Assembly: GCA_001931905.2 (NCBI GenBank)
Contig: MSJI02000892.1
Span: forward strand, 62,001 to 126,000
Reading direction: 5' to 3'
DNA: 64,000 nucleotides
From: Cladosporium sp. IMV 00045
Lineage: Eukaryota > Ascomycota > Dothideomycetes > Cladosporiales > Cladosporiaceae
The notes under the pieces were generated by a model. The model was given only the letters and a program-made list of their open reading frames with translations, was not told where the DNA came from and ran no database searches. This document shows positions 22,974 to 32,460 of the stretch, in pieces; the stretch's first letter is position 1, and each line of letters starts with the position of its first letter. A program made the translations under genes and the position numbers.

Positions 22974-23750
22974 ACTAGTGTATATATTCGATATTTGACT
23001 GTCATCGTCTTTCCAATATTCCAACACAGTGCGTAACAATAACTCTTAGACTTTGCTCGTATCCTGGGTCATTTGGCGGGATCACCTGATCAGCTCGGCG
23101 CCTTTCGGCAACGAAATGATTTTAACTTCAGCGATCAGAAGCCGTAGGGTTGACCGTCGAATACGCGCGCGTTCCCCATCAAATGTGGCGAAGGAGCGTG
23201 GCATGTTCACTCGTCGTCATCTGATAAAGCCGTTGAAGCCACACGAGCATGCACGTCGTTGGCCATACATGTAGATTGTGCCTCCCGAGTTGCCGGATCT
23301 GGATGTTGCAGCCGATAAGGGCTATCTACGAACGAAAAGCCAAATACCAGGACCAAGGGCGCAGAAGGGCTCACAGGGCGCATTAGCGGAGCTCGCCTGT
23401 TTATCTGACGACGATGGTTTGCATGGAGAAAACATGGGGGATGCGCCTCTAAGCAACGCCATGAATGCTGACTGGAGCTGTGGGAGTTCTAGGTGGGTCT
23501 GCGATAAGAAACAAGCGTTTGCCTCTCCGCGCTCCACCCTTGTAGTGTAACGTGGCACGCCCTGGAGTGCGCGGGCTCCGGCACCAGAATCAACAACAGA
23601 AGTCGAAAGACAGTTTGATGGCGAGGTATGCACATGCGAAGGTTGTCAGTACCCTTTGACGACGATCTGCTGGCTAGCACTGTACGGGCATGTCCTGCCG
23701 AAGATGAGGTATAGCTACCCATATGCTGACACCACACCAGCTACCGAGCT
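22974..23750. promoter_or_regulatory. Upstream region of the aldehyde dehydrogenase with GATA-type sites
   Basis: No gene is visible between the permease stop and the dehydrogenase. HGATAR motifs occur at 23222-23227 (TGATAA), 23313-23319 (CGATAAG), 23322-23327 (CTATCT, minus strand) and 23502-23507 (CGATAA). This parallels the permease/amine-oxidase promoter and would fit joint nitrogen control. The role is inferred. Confidence 0.35.
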
Positions 23751-25533
23751 ATGGACTTCATGTGCTTGAAAGCTGGTTTGAAAGCAGCTCGACTCGGCGG
23801 ATCTTGTGTTCTTCAACTTCCATACGCTAGTCTTCCACTCAAAAATCTAAGTCCGCGAGCGCCCGGCAGCACAGCGCAACGCTTCTCGTCCTTTGTTCCT
23901 CAGAGGAGAGCATCCACCATGTCCTTATTCAAGAAGATCACGACGCCCAATGGGCAGAAGTATGAGCAGCCATTGGGCTTGTTTATCAATGGCGAAGTGG
24001 TACCGTCAGTAGGCCGCAAGACCATAGCATCAATTGATCCCGCGTAAGCAGCCAGACCTTCCGAGGATTGAGTATTCGTACTGACACACTGCCAGCACAG
24101 AAGACGTCATTGCAGAAGTCCATGCTGCTTCTTCTGCAGATGTTGACAAGGCTGTAAAAGCTGCCAAAGCAGCAATGGTTGACCCTTCGTGGAAGCTGCT
24201 ACCAGGCACTGAGCGAGGCATCCTGATGGGAAAGCTCGCCGATCTCATTGAAGCCAACAAAGAGATCCTGGCTGCCGTGGATAGCTGGGACAATGGTATG
24301 CATGACGCGAGGCCCCAGTTTGTTTTGCTCAAGCAGCACTTATTGACCTGATTCGCAGGCAAACCGTACTCTGTGGCCCTGAACGAAGATCTCCCAGAGA
24401 CCATCACAACTTTCCGCTACTACAGCGGCTGGGCCGACAAGATCTTCGGCCAGACGATCGGAACCACCCACAACAAGTTCGCATACACCCTCCGACAGCC
24501 TATAGGAGTCGTCGCGCAGATCATTCCGTGGAACTACCCTCTCTCCATGGCAGCGTGGAAGCTCGGCCCAGCTCTTGCGTGCGGCAATGCAATCGTACTC
24601 AAACCTGCGGAGCAGACACCATTGAGTGCATTGCTGCTCGCACAACTGATCAAGCAAGCCGGCTTCCCACCTGGTGTCGTGAACGTCGTCAATGGCTACG
24701 GCACCGAAGCTGGCACAGCTCTCGTCCAGCACCCGCTCGTTGACAAAGTGGCTTTCACGGGCTCCACTGCCACCGCGCGGAGCATCATGGGCCTCGCAGC
24801 GAAGACGTTGAAGAACATCACGCTAGAAACTGGCGGCAAGTCTCCCCTGGTCGTGTTTAACGACGCCGACCTCGAGCAAGCCGTCAAGTGGTCTCACGCA
24901 GGCATCATGTCGAACCAAGGCCAGATCTGCACGGCGACATCGCGCATCCTCGTGCAGCGCGACATTTACCCCAAGTTTATTGCTAAGTACAAGGAAACGG
25001 TGGAGCAAGTGTCCAAGATCGGCGACCAGTGGGATGAGAACACGTTCCAAGGTCCTCAGGTCTCCAAGGCGCAGCTCGATCGGATCCTCACGTACGTCAG
25101 AAAAGGCAAGGCTGAGGGTGCTACGCTGGCGATGGGCGGTGAAGCCTGTCCCATCAAGGGTAAGGGGTTCTACGTGCAGCCGACCGTGTTCACCGATGTC
25201 AAAGACGACATGGCCGTATGGAACGAGGAGGTGTTCGGGCCGTTCGCGGTCATCACGACCTTTGAGGACGAGAAAGAAGCAGTCGCTAGAGCCAACAACA
25301 GCACGTACGGGCTCGGCGCTTCTGTCTTCACCACGGATCTGGAAAAAGCGCACAGAGTCGCGGCTGAGATTGAAGCCGGAATGGTGTGGATTAACTCGAG
25401 CCAGGATAGTGATCCTCGCATCCCCTTCGGTGGTGTGAAGCAAAGTGGCATTGGAAGGGAACTGGGAGAGGCGGGATTGGAAGCTTACACACAGATCAAG
25501 GCTGTGCATGTTAATCTTGGATCAAAGTTGTAG
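23751..25533 (+). CDS. Aldehyde dehydrogenase (NAD(P)+), with PTS1-type C-terminus
   Basis: Exons 23751-24043, 24096-24295 and 24359-25533 join in phase. From the ATG at 23751 the product has 555 residues. From a second in-frame ATG at 23919, which matches the usual family start, it has 499. Numbered from 23919, the catalytic Glu265 (LETGGKS) and Cys299 (GQICTAT) are spaced 34 apart, as in classical enzymes. The IPWNYP and FTGST cofactor motifs are present. The extra 56 N-terminal residues are rich in arginine, serine and leucine and nearly free of acid, like a mitochondrial presequence. The last three residues are SKL, the canonical peroxisomal signal. It converts aldehydes to acids and sits beside the amine oxidase and permease, so it probably handles the aldehyde they generate. 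Confidence 0.93.
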
Positions 25534-25648
25534 CTTGATAATGAGATTGTATGATTCTTCGTTGCGGGCGATGCGCTGCATCAGCTTAGCTTGCCTAGCG
25601 AAATTCGAAACTTCAACATACAGACATGCAGTGCATGCATGCAGAATT

Positions 25649-28600
25649 CTATTGATGTACAAATACCTGCCCAGACCTATCAGCGCTCACCACCATCCCG
25701 AAAGGCCTCTCCAAGACCGCCACGTCCGTGATTGTATCTAAGTGACCATCGAGGAGCTGTTGCGCCGAGGCGCGAATGGCCTCATATCTCGACTTGGTCG
25801 GCTGACTTCGTTTCGTCGACCCATTCGGCGATACCTTGTTCGACTCGACCGCCTCGTCAGCATTGGCATTTCCAGAGTCCGGCAGCTTTTCGGTCAGCAC
25901 CTTGGTGTCGAGACCAAGTGAAGTGAACGTATATGTAGGCTTCTCCTCGGGTCCACCGCCGCTCACGAGTCGGCATCCATCCAGTCGTTCGCAGTCCCAG
26001 AAGCGAACTTTGCCATCGGGACCACCAATGACAGCAAAGGCGTGTTGCGCTTCGGATTCGTTAGAAGCCTGCTGCTGGCCAAAACAGAGGGAAGTTGCTA
26101 CAGCGGGAGCCGCGGCGGCGGAGTCAGAAATGCTAGAGTCGGTACGAACGGCGTCGGCAATCCTGCTCAGCTGACTTTCATACTTGTCGTCATCGAGGTT
26201 CCGGAGTTCGTAGTCGCGAAGGTTGAGCCGTTCTTTGCTGTTCGCGATGGCTGGGCGGTAAACCTCGTGGCAAATCACCTTCTCGATGTCCCAAACGGTC
26301 ACTTCGCCACGGCTTGTGCCGCCAGAGACGCAAACCCTATTCCTGCGAGCTGTCTTGCGACTCGGATGCAACTGAAGGCGAGTTATCGGCGCAGCGCCTG
26401 GAAATGTCCAGGATCGGAGCTTGAGCTTGAAGCGAAGGTCCCAAAGATCAAGCACGCCATGTGATGTGCCAGTGAGGAGCCAGTCGTGGCGTCTCCCAAT
26501 GCAGAAGCAAGTCAGAGCACCGTGCTGAGCAGGGCTTTGAAATTCATAGAGCGGGTTCATAGTGCGCATATCAATCGCCAGAATGCGATTCCGGCTGGTA
26601 GCGAGTACAAGCGTGCTGGCAGATTCGCCTCGGTAATGGTCTGCCCATACTGCATGCTCGCCTCCAGAGCTGTACGAAGGGATGTGCCACTCGCGCAAGC
26701 ATCTCAATTTACCGTATCGGGTCGAGCTTCCAGAATCCGAGATGTCAACCTTGACCGCGTGTACGCTACCGTCTGAGCCTGTACAGATGAAAACATGCGT
26801 TGATTCGATGAAGCAGATGCTGGTGACTCTTGCGCCAGTTGCCAAACGATAGGTCTGGCGTGATCTATGGCTGACGTTGCGTTCAAGACGTTCAGAATCC
26901 CATACTTTGACGGAGCCATCGTCCGAAGCAGTGAGGAAGAAGGTGTGATCGGGAGCGACAATTATGCGTGTGACTCTATCAGTGTGTTCGCTCAAGATGG
27001 CCATGAGCTTACCCTGAGGTCGCCAAGGTGACTTCGATGGGTGGTTGCTACTGATTGGTATAGGACCACGCTTTGGCAATTGGATGATAGGGCCAAACTC
27101 TGCAACATCCACAGGGAAGTTGTCCACGTATAGTGCATCAAGCAACTTCAGGACGGTGGGGTCGTTCCCGTCATAGTTGTGGAAGGATTTGCTGCTGTTC
27201 ATGCGCTCGAGGCCTTGCCTCTGCTGCGCCGCAGGTGCAGATGAGGGCGAAGGGCGTCTGCTCGGGCTTCGAATCGGAGCTTGCAACTTGCCTGCAGCTG
27301 TAACTCCATCCGTTGAGACCTCGGGTGCTGCTTTACTCCGTGAATTGAAACCTGGATGTAGACCAGAGCCACTCGAGCGATGCCGTGAATGATTGTCACC
27401 GTCCTTGGCTAGCAGGCCAATTCCAGAGCTCGGTGATGAGGAGAGGCTTCCAGAGGTTTGTTTCTTGAGCGAGGATACCTTGATTGGTTGAAGACCCAAG
27501 AAGCCGGGACTGTTCTCTTCGCCAGCAGCTGTTACATTCGCGCCATCTTCTCCTTCGACAACTTGAGGTCCACCTTGTTTGACAGCAGTGGCTGCTTCTT
27601 GAAGAGCATCAGCAATAGATCTTTCACGGTCTTGACCTTGCACATGCTGCTCGTAAGTATCGACGTCGTTCTCAAAGAGAACCGTGTGCGGCCTGATCTG
27701 GTGTCTCGCTAACGAAACCACGTCCTCGTACATCGTTTCCACGTCGTCTGCGTCGCTCTTTCGTCGTCTGTGCGCAGCCCTCCAGAGATATTCTCGAAAT
27801 GCCAAAATCTTCATTTCATCTTCGCTGTGCATGCCGGCATTTCGCAGACGCCCGAGCCACTGCTCATCTTCATCCAGCTTTGGTAACTTGCTCATGAACT
27901 TGGGGCCAAACTCGGCGACCGTCGATGATGGCGGCATGGAAGAAGCGGTGCGTCCAGAAAACTGTCGCGACTCCTTTGCAGGCTTCCAGAAAACGCCCTT
28001 GTCAACTCTAGTAGCCCACTGCAGAGCCATATCCAGGACTGCACGTGGGAGGGGCTTCTTCAAAGCGTCAAGCAGCTCCGCTTCATTCACATCGGCGACC
28101 GGAGTCTTCAGGTACGGAGAGATCAAGGGAGTCACCAAAATCCGCACATCGGCAACAGACAGGTAGGTAGTTGCCGCGGAGATGAAGTGAGAAGCCGCTT
28201 CTCGTATCCAGAGATTGGGATGCATGGAGAAGCGTGCGATACTGTCGATGAGCTCCCACGTCTTCGCTCGCTGCAGTAATCCCAGCTTCGCCATGCTCGC
28301 CAATGAGCGCAACACTTGCTCCACAACAGCCTCTTGAGGATCTGAAAGTGCCTGAAGCATAAGAGGCAAGATGAATTCCTCAAGGCTGGCGCCTCCAACG
28401 TAGACAGCGACGCCAACGATCGTCTTGAAGAACGCGCACTTCAATAGCCAGTCCGGATCATTGAGATACGTGTTGAGATGGCTCAAGATCACATCGCTAG
28501 CTTTCGATTCGCCAAAGAAGACGCATAAGCTGGTGACGGACGATAAAAAGGCTCGCCGAACTGAATTGTCTGGATCCACCAAGAAGATTTTGGTCTGGCC

Positions 28601-30295
28601 TTCAAACTGCTCAATAAGCTCCAGTCGTGTGGCATCATAGGCATCAAACGCGAAAAGACCCGCACCGTCATCTTCAGCGCCAGCATCCGCGGTTGGTAAA
28701 GATCCATCTGCTCTGAGGGCCTGGATCATGTCAAGGAATCGACCGGCCGTCTCTGACAAGCTAGCAAGACAGGCGGCGTAAGTTGCGCGAACCAGGTTGT
28801 TATTGCGGAAGCTGGCGCTTTTGGTAAAGGTGAGCAGTCGAGGGAAAATGTATTGCGTGAAGAGTACCGAGTTCACAGGGGAGGCTACCGTAACCAAGGC
28901 TAGCAGCTGCGTCATCGTCCTCAGAGCCGCAACCAGAACCATCTCGTTCGTATCCTCTAGCAGCGGCATAACGTAAGGCAGAACGCGATCAAGCTTTGCC
29001 TCGTCCGGCAGGCGTTCCGCGAAGGCAAGAAGAAGCTCACAAGCGCGAATCTTGGAAGTAGCTCTTGCGGTACTCCGGAGCGAAGCGGTCACGACGTTCA
29101 GCAGAATGAATGTGCCATTTTCTCCATCGGAAGATGGTGCCGAGGTTGCCGGGTGTCTCGAATTGGGAAGGTCAACTTGGAGTGGAAACAATGGCTGCAC
29201 GTGGCTGGAACCGAATTTCTGATCAGCCTGCTTAGATGGTATTGCGTCGTAACCAAGCGAGACGGAGAGCATCTCGAAATCGTGGAAGATCCTGTCGATG
29301 CGGTCGTCCGCCTCACCGTTGTTGCTGTCATTCGGAGATGATATCTTCCTTCCTGAACTTGGGTCGGTGATCTCTTGTGTGAGCGTATGAAGGTGCTGGT
29401 AGAAGTAGAGCGGGAAAGCCTTGCCCTTGTACTCATCCAGGTAGTCTTGGGCATGCCAACGCTCTTCAGGGTCCAGACGAATCATACTACTGATGAGGGA
29501 GCGAACATGGCTGTCGTCAATCTTGCTGAGAAGTGCTATCGCCGGATCATACTCCCCTTTTCGATATTTGAAGAGCTGGCTGAGAGTGAATGTCGGCGTC
29601 TCTGTGAACAACTCGGCTAGAACACAGCCTAAGCTGAAGATGTCCATGTTCCATTGCACAACATCGCCGTCACTCGTCGGATGGCCAGATGCAACAAATC
29701 GTTCCGGTGCCAAGTAGCAAGTGCGTCGTGATGTTGTATCGAAGTAGAACGTAAAATCTGCCGGGTTGTCTTCCGGGAGGTAAACAGGTTTAAATGCGGA
29801 AGAGAAGTCGGTGAGGTATACCCAACCCCAAGATGTCACCAGTACATTCTCCGTCTTGATGTCGCCGTGGAATACCCCACGAGCATGGCAGTCACGCACA
29901 GCGCAAAGAAGTTGAAAAGCAATCCATTTCTTCTCGATGCCTTCCAGAAAAGGGCGGATGCTCATGCGATCGTAAAGTGAGCTGTGAATGAACTGTCGGA
30001 CCAGAATCCCAAAATTGCTCGTCTCCAGGACTCTCGAATAGGTCAGGACGTTTGAGACATCCTGAAGTGTCCGTCGCTCCTTGCGAAGAGCTGATGCATA
30101 TTTACTGAAGGAGACCTTGGCACTCGACTTCATGCATACTTTGGCCACCACGATGCCACTTTTGTGCTGAGCCCGCACTGTCCGCAGAAAGCGTGGCCCA
30201 CCCAGCGCCTTTTCGAACGTGAGATCAGAGAGCTCCGGGGTCTCTATGGCGCTGGGTCCGGCGGGCAAAGTGGTGAGGGAATAGCCTTGACCCAT
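25649..30295 (-). CDS. VPS15: Vps15-type protein kinase, regulatory subunit of the Vps34 PI3-kinase
   Basis: A single exon of 1548 codons starts at the ATG at 30295. Gly2 in MGQGYS fits N-myristoylation, known in Vps15. The kinase domain covers about residues 25-300, with Asp145 in HGDIKTEN and the degenerate DFS in place of DFG, a Vps15 hallmark. A long HEAT-repeat helical region follows (about 380-780). A polar linker comes next, then C-terminal WD40 repeats (about 1085-1548) with blocks such as HTDRVTRI, FLTASDDGSVKVWD and LDLWDLRF. The protein anchors and activates Vps34 on endosomes and in autophagy. The order kinase-HEAT-WD40 is diagnostic. Its 3' end faces that of the aldehyde dehydrogenase with 115 bp between them. 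Confidence 0.96.
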   Translation of the reverse strand: MGQGYSLTTLPAGPSAIETPELSDLTFEKALGGPRFLRTVRAQHKSGIVVAKVCMKSSAKVSFSKYASALRKERRTLQDVSNVLTYSRVLETSNFGILVRQFIHSSLYDRMSIRPFLEGIEKKWIAFQLLCAVRDCHARGVFHGDIKTENVLVTSWGWVYLTDFSSAFKPVYLPEDNPADFTFYFDTTSRRTCYLAPERFVASGHPTSDGDVVQWNMDIFSLGCVLAELFTETPTFTLSQLFKYRKGEYDPAIALLSKIDDSHVRSLISSMIRLDPEERWHAQDYLDEYKGKAFPLYFYQHLHTLTQEITDPSSGRKISSPNDSNNGEADDRIDRIFHDFEMLSVSLGYDAIPSKQADQKFGSSHVQPLFPLQVDLPNSRHPATSAPSSDGENGTFILLNVVTASLRSTARATSKIRACELLLAFAERLPDEAKLDRVLPYVMPLLEDTNEMVLVAALRTMTQLLALVTVASPVNSVLFTQYIFPRLLTFTKSASFRNNNLVRATYAACLASLSETAGRFLDMIQALRADGSLPTADAGAEDDGAGLFAFDAYDATRLELIEQFEGQTKIFLVDPDNSVRRAFLSSVTSLCVFFGESKASDVILSHLNTYLNDPDWLLKCAFFKTIVGVAVYVGGASLEEFILPLMLQALSDPQEAVVEQVLRSLASMAKLGLLQRAKTWELIDSIARFSMHPNLWIREAASHFISAATTYLSVADVRILVTPLISPYLKTPVADVNEAELLDALKKPLPRAVLDMALQWATRVDKGVFWKPAKESRQFSGRTASSMPPSSTVAEFGPKFMSKLPKLDEDEQWLGRLRNAGMHSEDEMKILAFREYLWRAAHRRRKSDADDVETMYEDVVSLARHQIRPHTVLFENDVDTYEQHVQGQDRERSIADALQEAATAVKQGGPQVVEGEDGANVTAAGEENSPGFLGLQPIKVSSLKKQTSGSLSSSPSSGIGLLAKDGDNHSRHRSSGSGLHPGFNSRSKAAPEVSTDGVTAAGKLQAPIRSPSRRPSPSSAPAAQQRQGLERMNSSKSFHNYDGNDPTVLKLLDALYVDNFPVDVAEFGPIIQLPKRGPIPISSNHPSKSPWRPQGKLMAILSEHTDRVTRIIVAPDHTFFLTASDDGSVKVWDSERLERNVSHRSRQTYRLATGARVTSICFIESTHVFICTGSDGSVHAVKVDISDSGSSTRYGKLRCLREWHIPSYSSGGEHAVWADHYRGESASTLVLATSRNRILAIDMRTMNPLYEFQSPAQHGALTCFCIGRRHDWLLTGTSHGVLDLWDLRFKLKLRSWTFPGAAPITRLQLHPSRKTARRNRVCVSGGTSRGEVTVWDIEKVICHEVYRPAIANSKERLNLRDYELRNLDDDKYESQLSRIADAVRTDSSISDSAAAAPAVATSLCFGQQQASNESEAQHAFAVIGGPDGKVRFWDCERLDGCRLVSGGGPEEKPTYTFTSLGLDTKVLTEKLPDSGNANADEAVESNKVSPNGSTKRSQPTKSRYEAIRASAQQLLDGHLDTITDVAVLERPFGMVVSADRSGQVFVHQ

Positions 30296-30846
30296 ATTCG
30301 CTGGTGAAGCTGGTTATTGGCAAACAACACGCAGCAGCAGGCAGCCCTCAGGTGCCGGAAGGTGGTTATAAAGCTGATCGCATTTGTTTGGTGATGAAGA
30401 AGCGAATTAAGGCAAGTCGCGTTGATTGCGTCGGTCATCAAAAAGTGACAGATGGATGATTAAATGTAATAACACATGGATATCTAATTGATTGGCACGC
30501 GATAGCTGCCCTGGCCCTCAGCGGGCGTTGCCGGACGCGCTGTCCAATTTCAAGGCAGAAATATCAGCCTCAGGCATGAAAATGCAAGCCACAGCACGAG
30601 CCTCAAGACTTCCAGCCCTCCAAGTGATCGATCGATCGTTCATCGATCTGGCACGTGAATTCCAGTTCAACATATAGGTACCATCGCGAAATTTCGTGCA
30701 CTCGATTTTAAAGATTCATTTGGTATCTATTAACAACAAAAACCCAATGCCTCATATGCAAGTGTAATTCGTAACAATCATGCAGGCGCTTTGCTTTTTT
30801 TCGTCAAATTGGAAAAGGAAAAACTCAAGAACTCTGAAGAAGAAAT
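30296..30846. other. Intergenic region upstream of VPS15
   Basis: This AT-richer stretch holds the VPS15 promoter and the 3' flank of the small four-exon gene. No frame with a credible start and domain is visible. Confidence 0.6.
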
Positions 30847-31382
30847 CTACTGGGGGCCGAAGTTGCCCTTCTTCTTCATGATCTCGGCCTCCTCCTCCTT
30901 GAGCTCCTGGTCGATCTTGGCGCCCTTGCTGGGTTGGTTGCCGTGGTTGATGGCCTGGGAATGATGTTAGTGGGAAATGAAACGTTGTCAGGAAGCAAGC
31001 CAACACTTACGGGAAGGGTGGAGTCCTTCTTGCTCTCGGTGACCTCAGGGGCCTCGGGCTCAGGCTCGTTCTGGCGCTTCTCCTCACGAGCAAGCTGGTT
31101 GGCAATGCTGCGCTCGTCCTCTGTATCCATTATTAGTCTTATGCTCCAGGTCTTCAAGATTGTTCATAGTGGGGCCACATACTGGAGTCGTTGGCCTTGT
31201 GGGAGTTCTCCTTGCCCTCGTGGAAACGGTTGGCAGCCTGCTGACCCTCAATGACAGAGTTGGGGACGTTTTTCTTGAATCGAATTAGTACATTGGTTGT
31301 CTTTGTGCTCCTCTTGATCCTCTCTTACCTGGTCACCATCCTCATAGGTGCCACGGCCACCGACGTTGGACATTCCAGACAT
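30847..31382 (-). CDS. Small hydrophilic conserved fungal protein, unknown function
   Basis: Four small exons (31382-31329, 31273-31183, 31120-31011, 30954-30847) join in phase to give 120 residues. All introns have GTAAGN or GTATGT donors and AG acceptors. The start MSGMSNVGGRGTYEDGDQ is followed by a polar sequence with motifs NVPNSVIEGQQAANRFHEGKE, DERSIANQLAREEKRQ and GNQPSKGAKIDQELKEEEAE. It has no hydrophobic segment or signal, and is highly charged and probably disordered or helical. I recall similar short proteins in other filamentous ascomycetes but no function. A second in-frame ATG at 31373 could also serve as start. Splice-site quality and the continuous charged pattern make the model convincing even though each exon is short. 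Confidence 0.8.
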
Positions 31383-32460
31383 TTTGATTGGTTGTGTTGG
31401 GGGTTTGGGGTTTGGGTTGGTTGTGAAGGTGTTCGAAGAGATTGAGATGATTTGTTTGTGATGAATGAGGGGAAGAAGAGAGAGGCACGAGACCGTACAT
31501 ATGTACTACCGAATAGTTTTCATAGTGGGGGTTCTAAGACTAGGTCCCAACTGATGTCATCCGTCGATGATCGAGTGATGACGTTCGAAAAAGACGCCGA
31601 GAGCCACTCCATGCCCAATGCCACCCTATGTAAGGTCCCAGATATCGAGATTCCGAAATTGAGTCACTCAACCGATACAAATTCCCATTCTAGAATCCTC
31701 CATGTCATCTTATACCACCCACAACGATGTCACGCAGCATTTCGTTGCCGTGGTTGTCCAAGAATGGTTGCGGCTTTTTCTCCTCACCTGAAGCTTCCTT
31801 CACGGAGCATGCTCGTCGCAATCGGAAGTAACTCCGAGTTCCGTAGTACCTTACATGAATGGGGTACTTTACTGGACAGCCTTACTTGAAGGCCTTACAT
31901 GTCTTTGAGGCACAGACTTCCTCATATCATTGCTCATGGCCGCGAACTAAGTCTACTAGGAGGGGCAACATGCCGTTTTCACCATCAGGTACCCGGACTC
32001 GGTTTGAACTCCAACACTCCTCCGCTACCAGCACTCGAAGGCCATGACGGCCGATCGTCGTCATATATACTATTGTCAACTCATCTCCTCACCTGGTCTG
32101 TACTCATGATGAGTGCTCTTATGGGATGTCTCAATGCTCAGACGCAGCTGGATAAGGTGGCGCACGAAACATGACCTGGCAGCTCGCAAACGGACGTCGA
32201 GGTCCAGCCTAATCTGTTCGTGCTCTTTAGCAGTCATAGAATCTGTCGGATCGCTTTCTTCTGATATGAACGGCTTGTGAAAAAAGAAATGAATCCCCTT
32301 CCCACACCACTCGTTGCCTCTGAATCAAGTCTTGTTCCCTGGACCAGGACCAGAGAAGCCAATTGAACTGATGGTGTTGAAGCCCAATCAGTGTGGATAA
32401 ACAATCTAGACCAGCAATGCAAACAGCCCAGTGAGGTCATTCTCGCCCGCCACAGCAACA
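31383..32460. other. Intergenic region between small protein and O-methyltransferase
   Basis: It contains the promoter of the small gene and the 3' flank of the methyltransferase. Frames here are below 150 codons and carry no recognisable motif. I see no gene. Confidence 0.6.
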
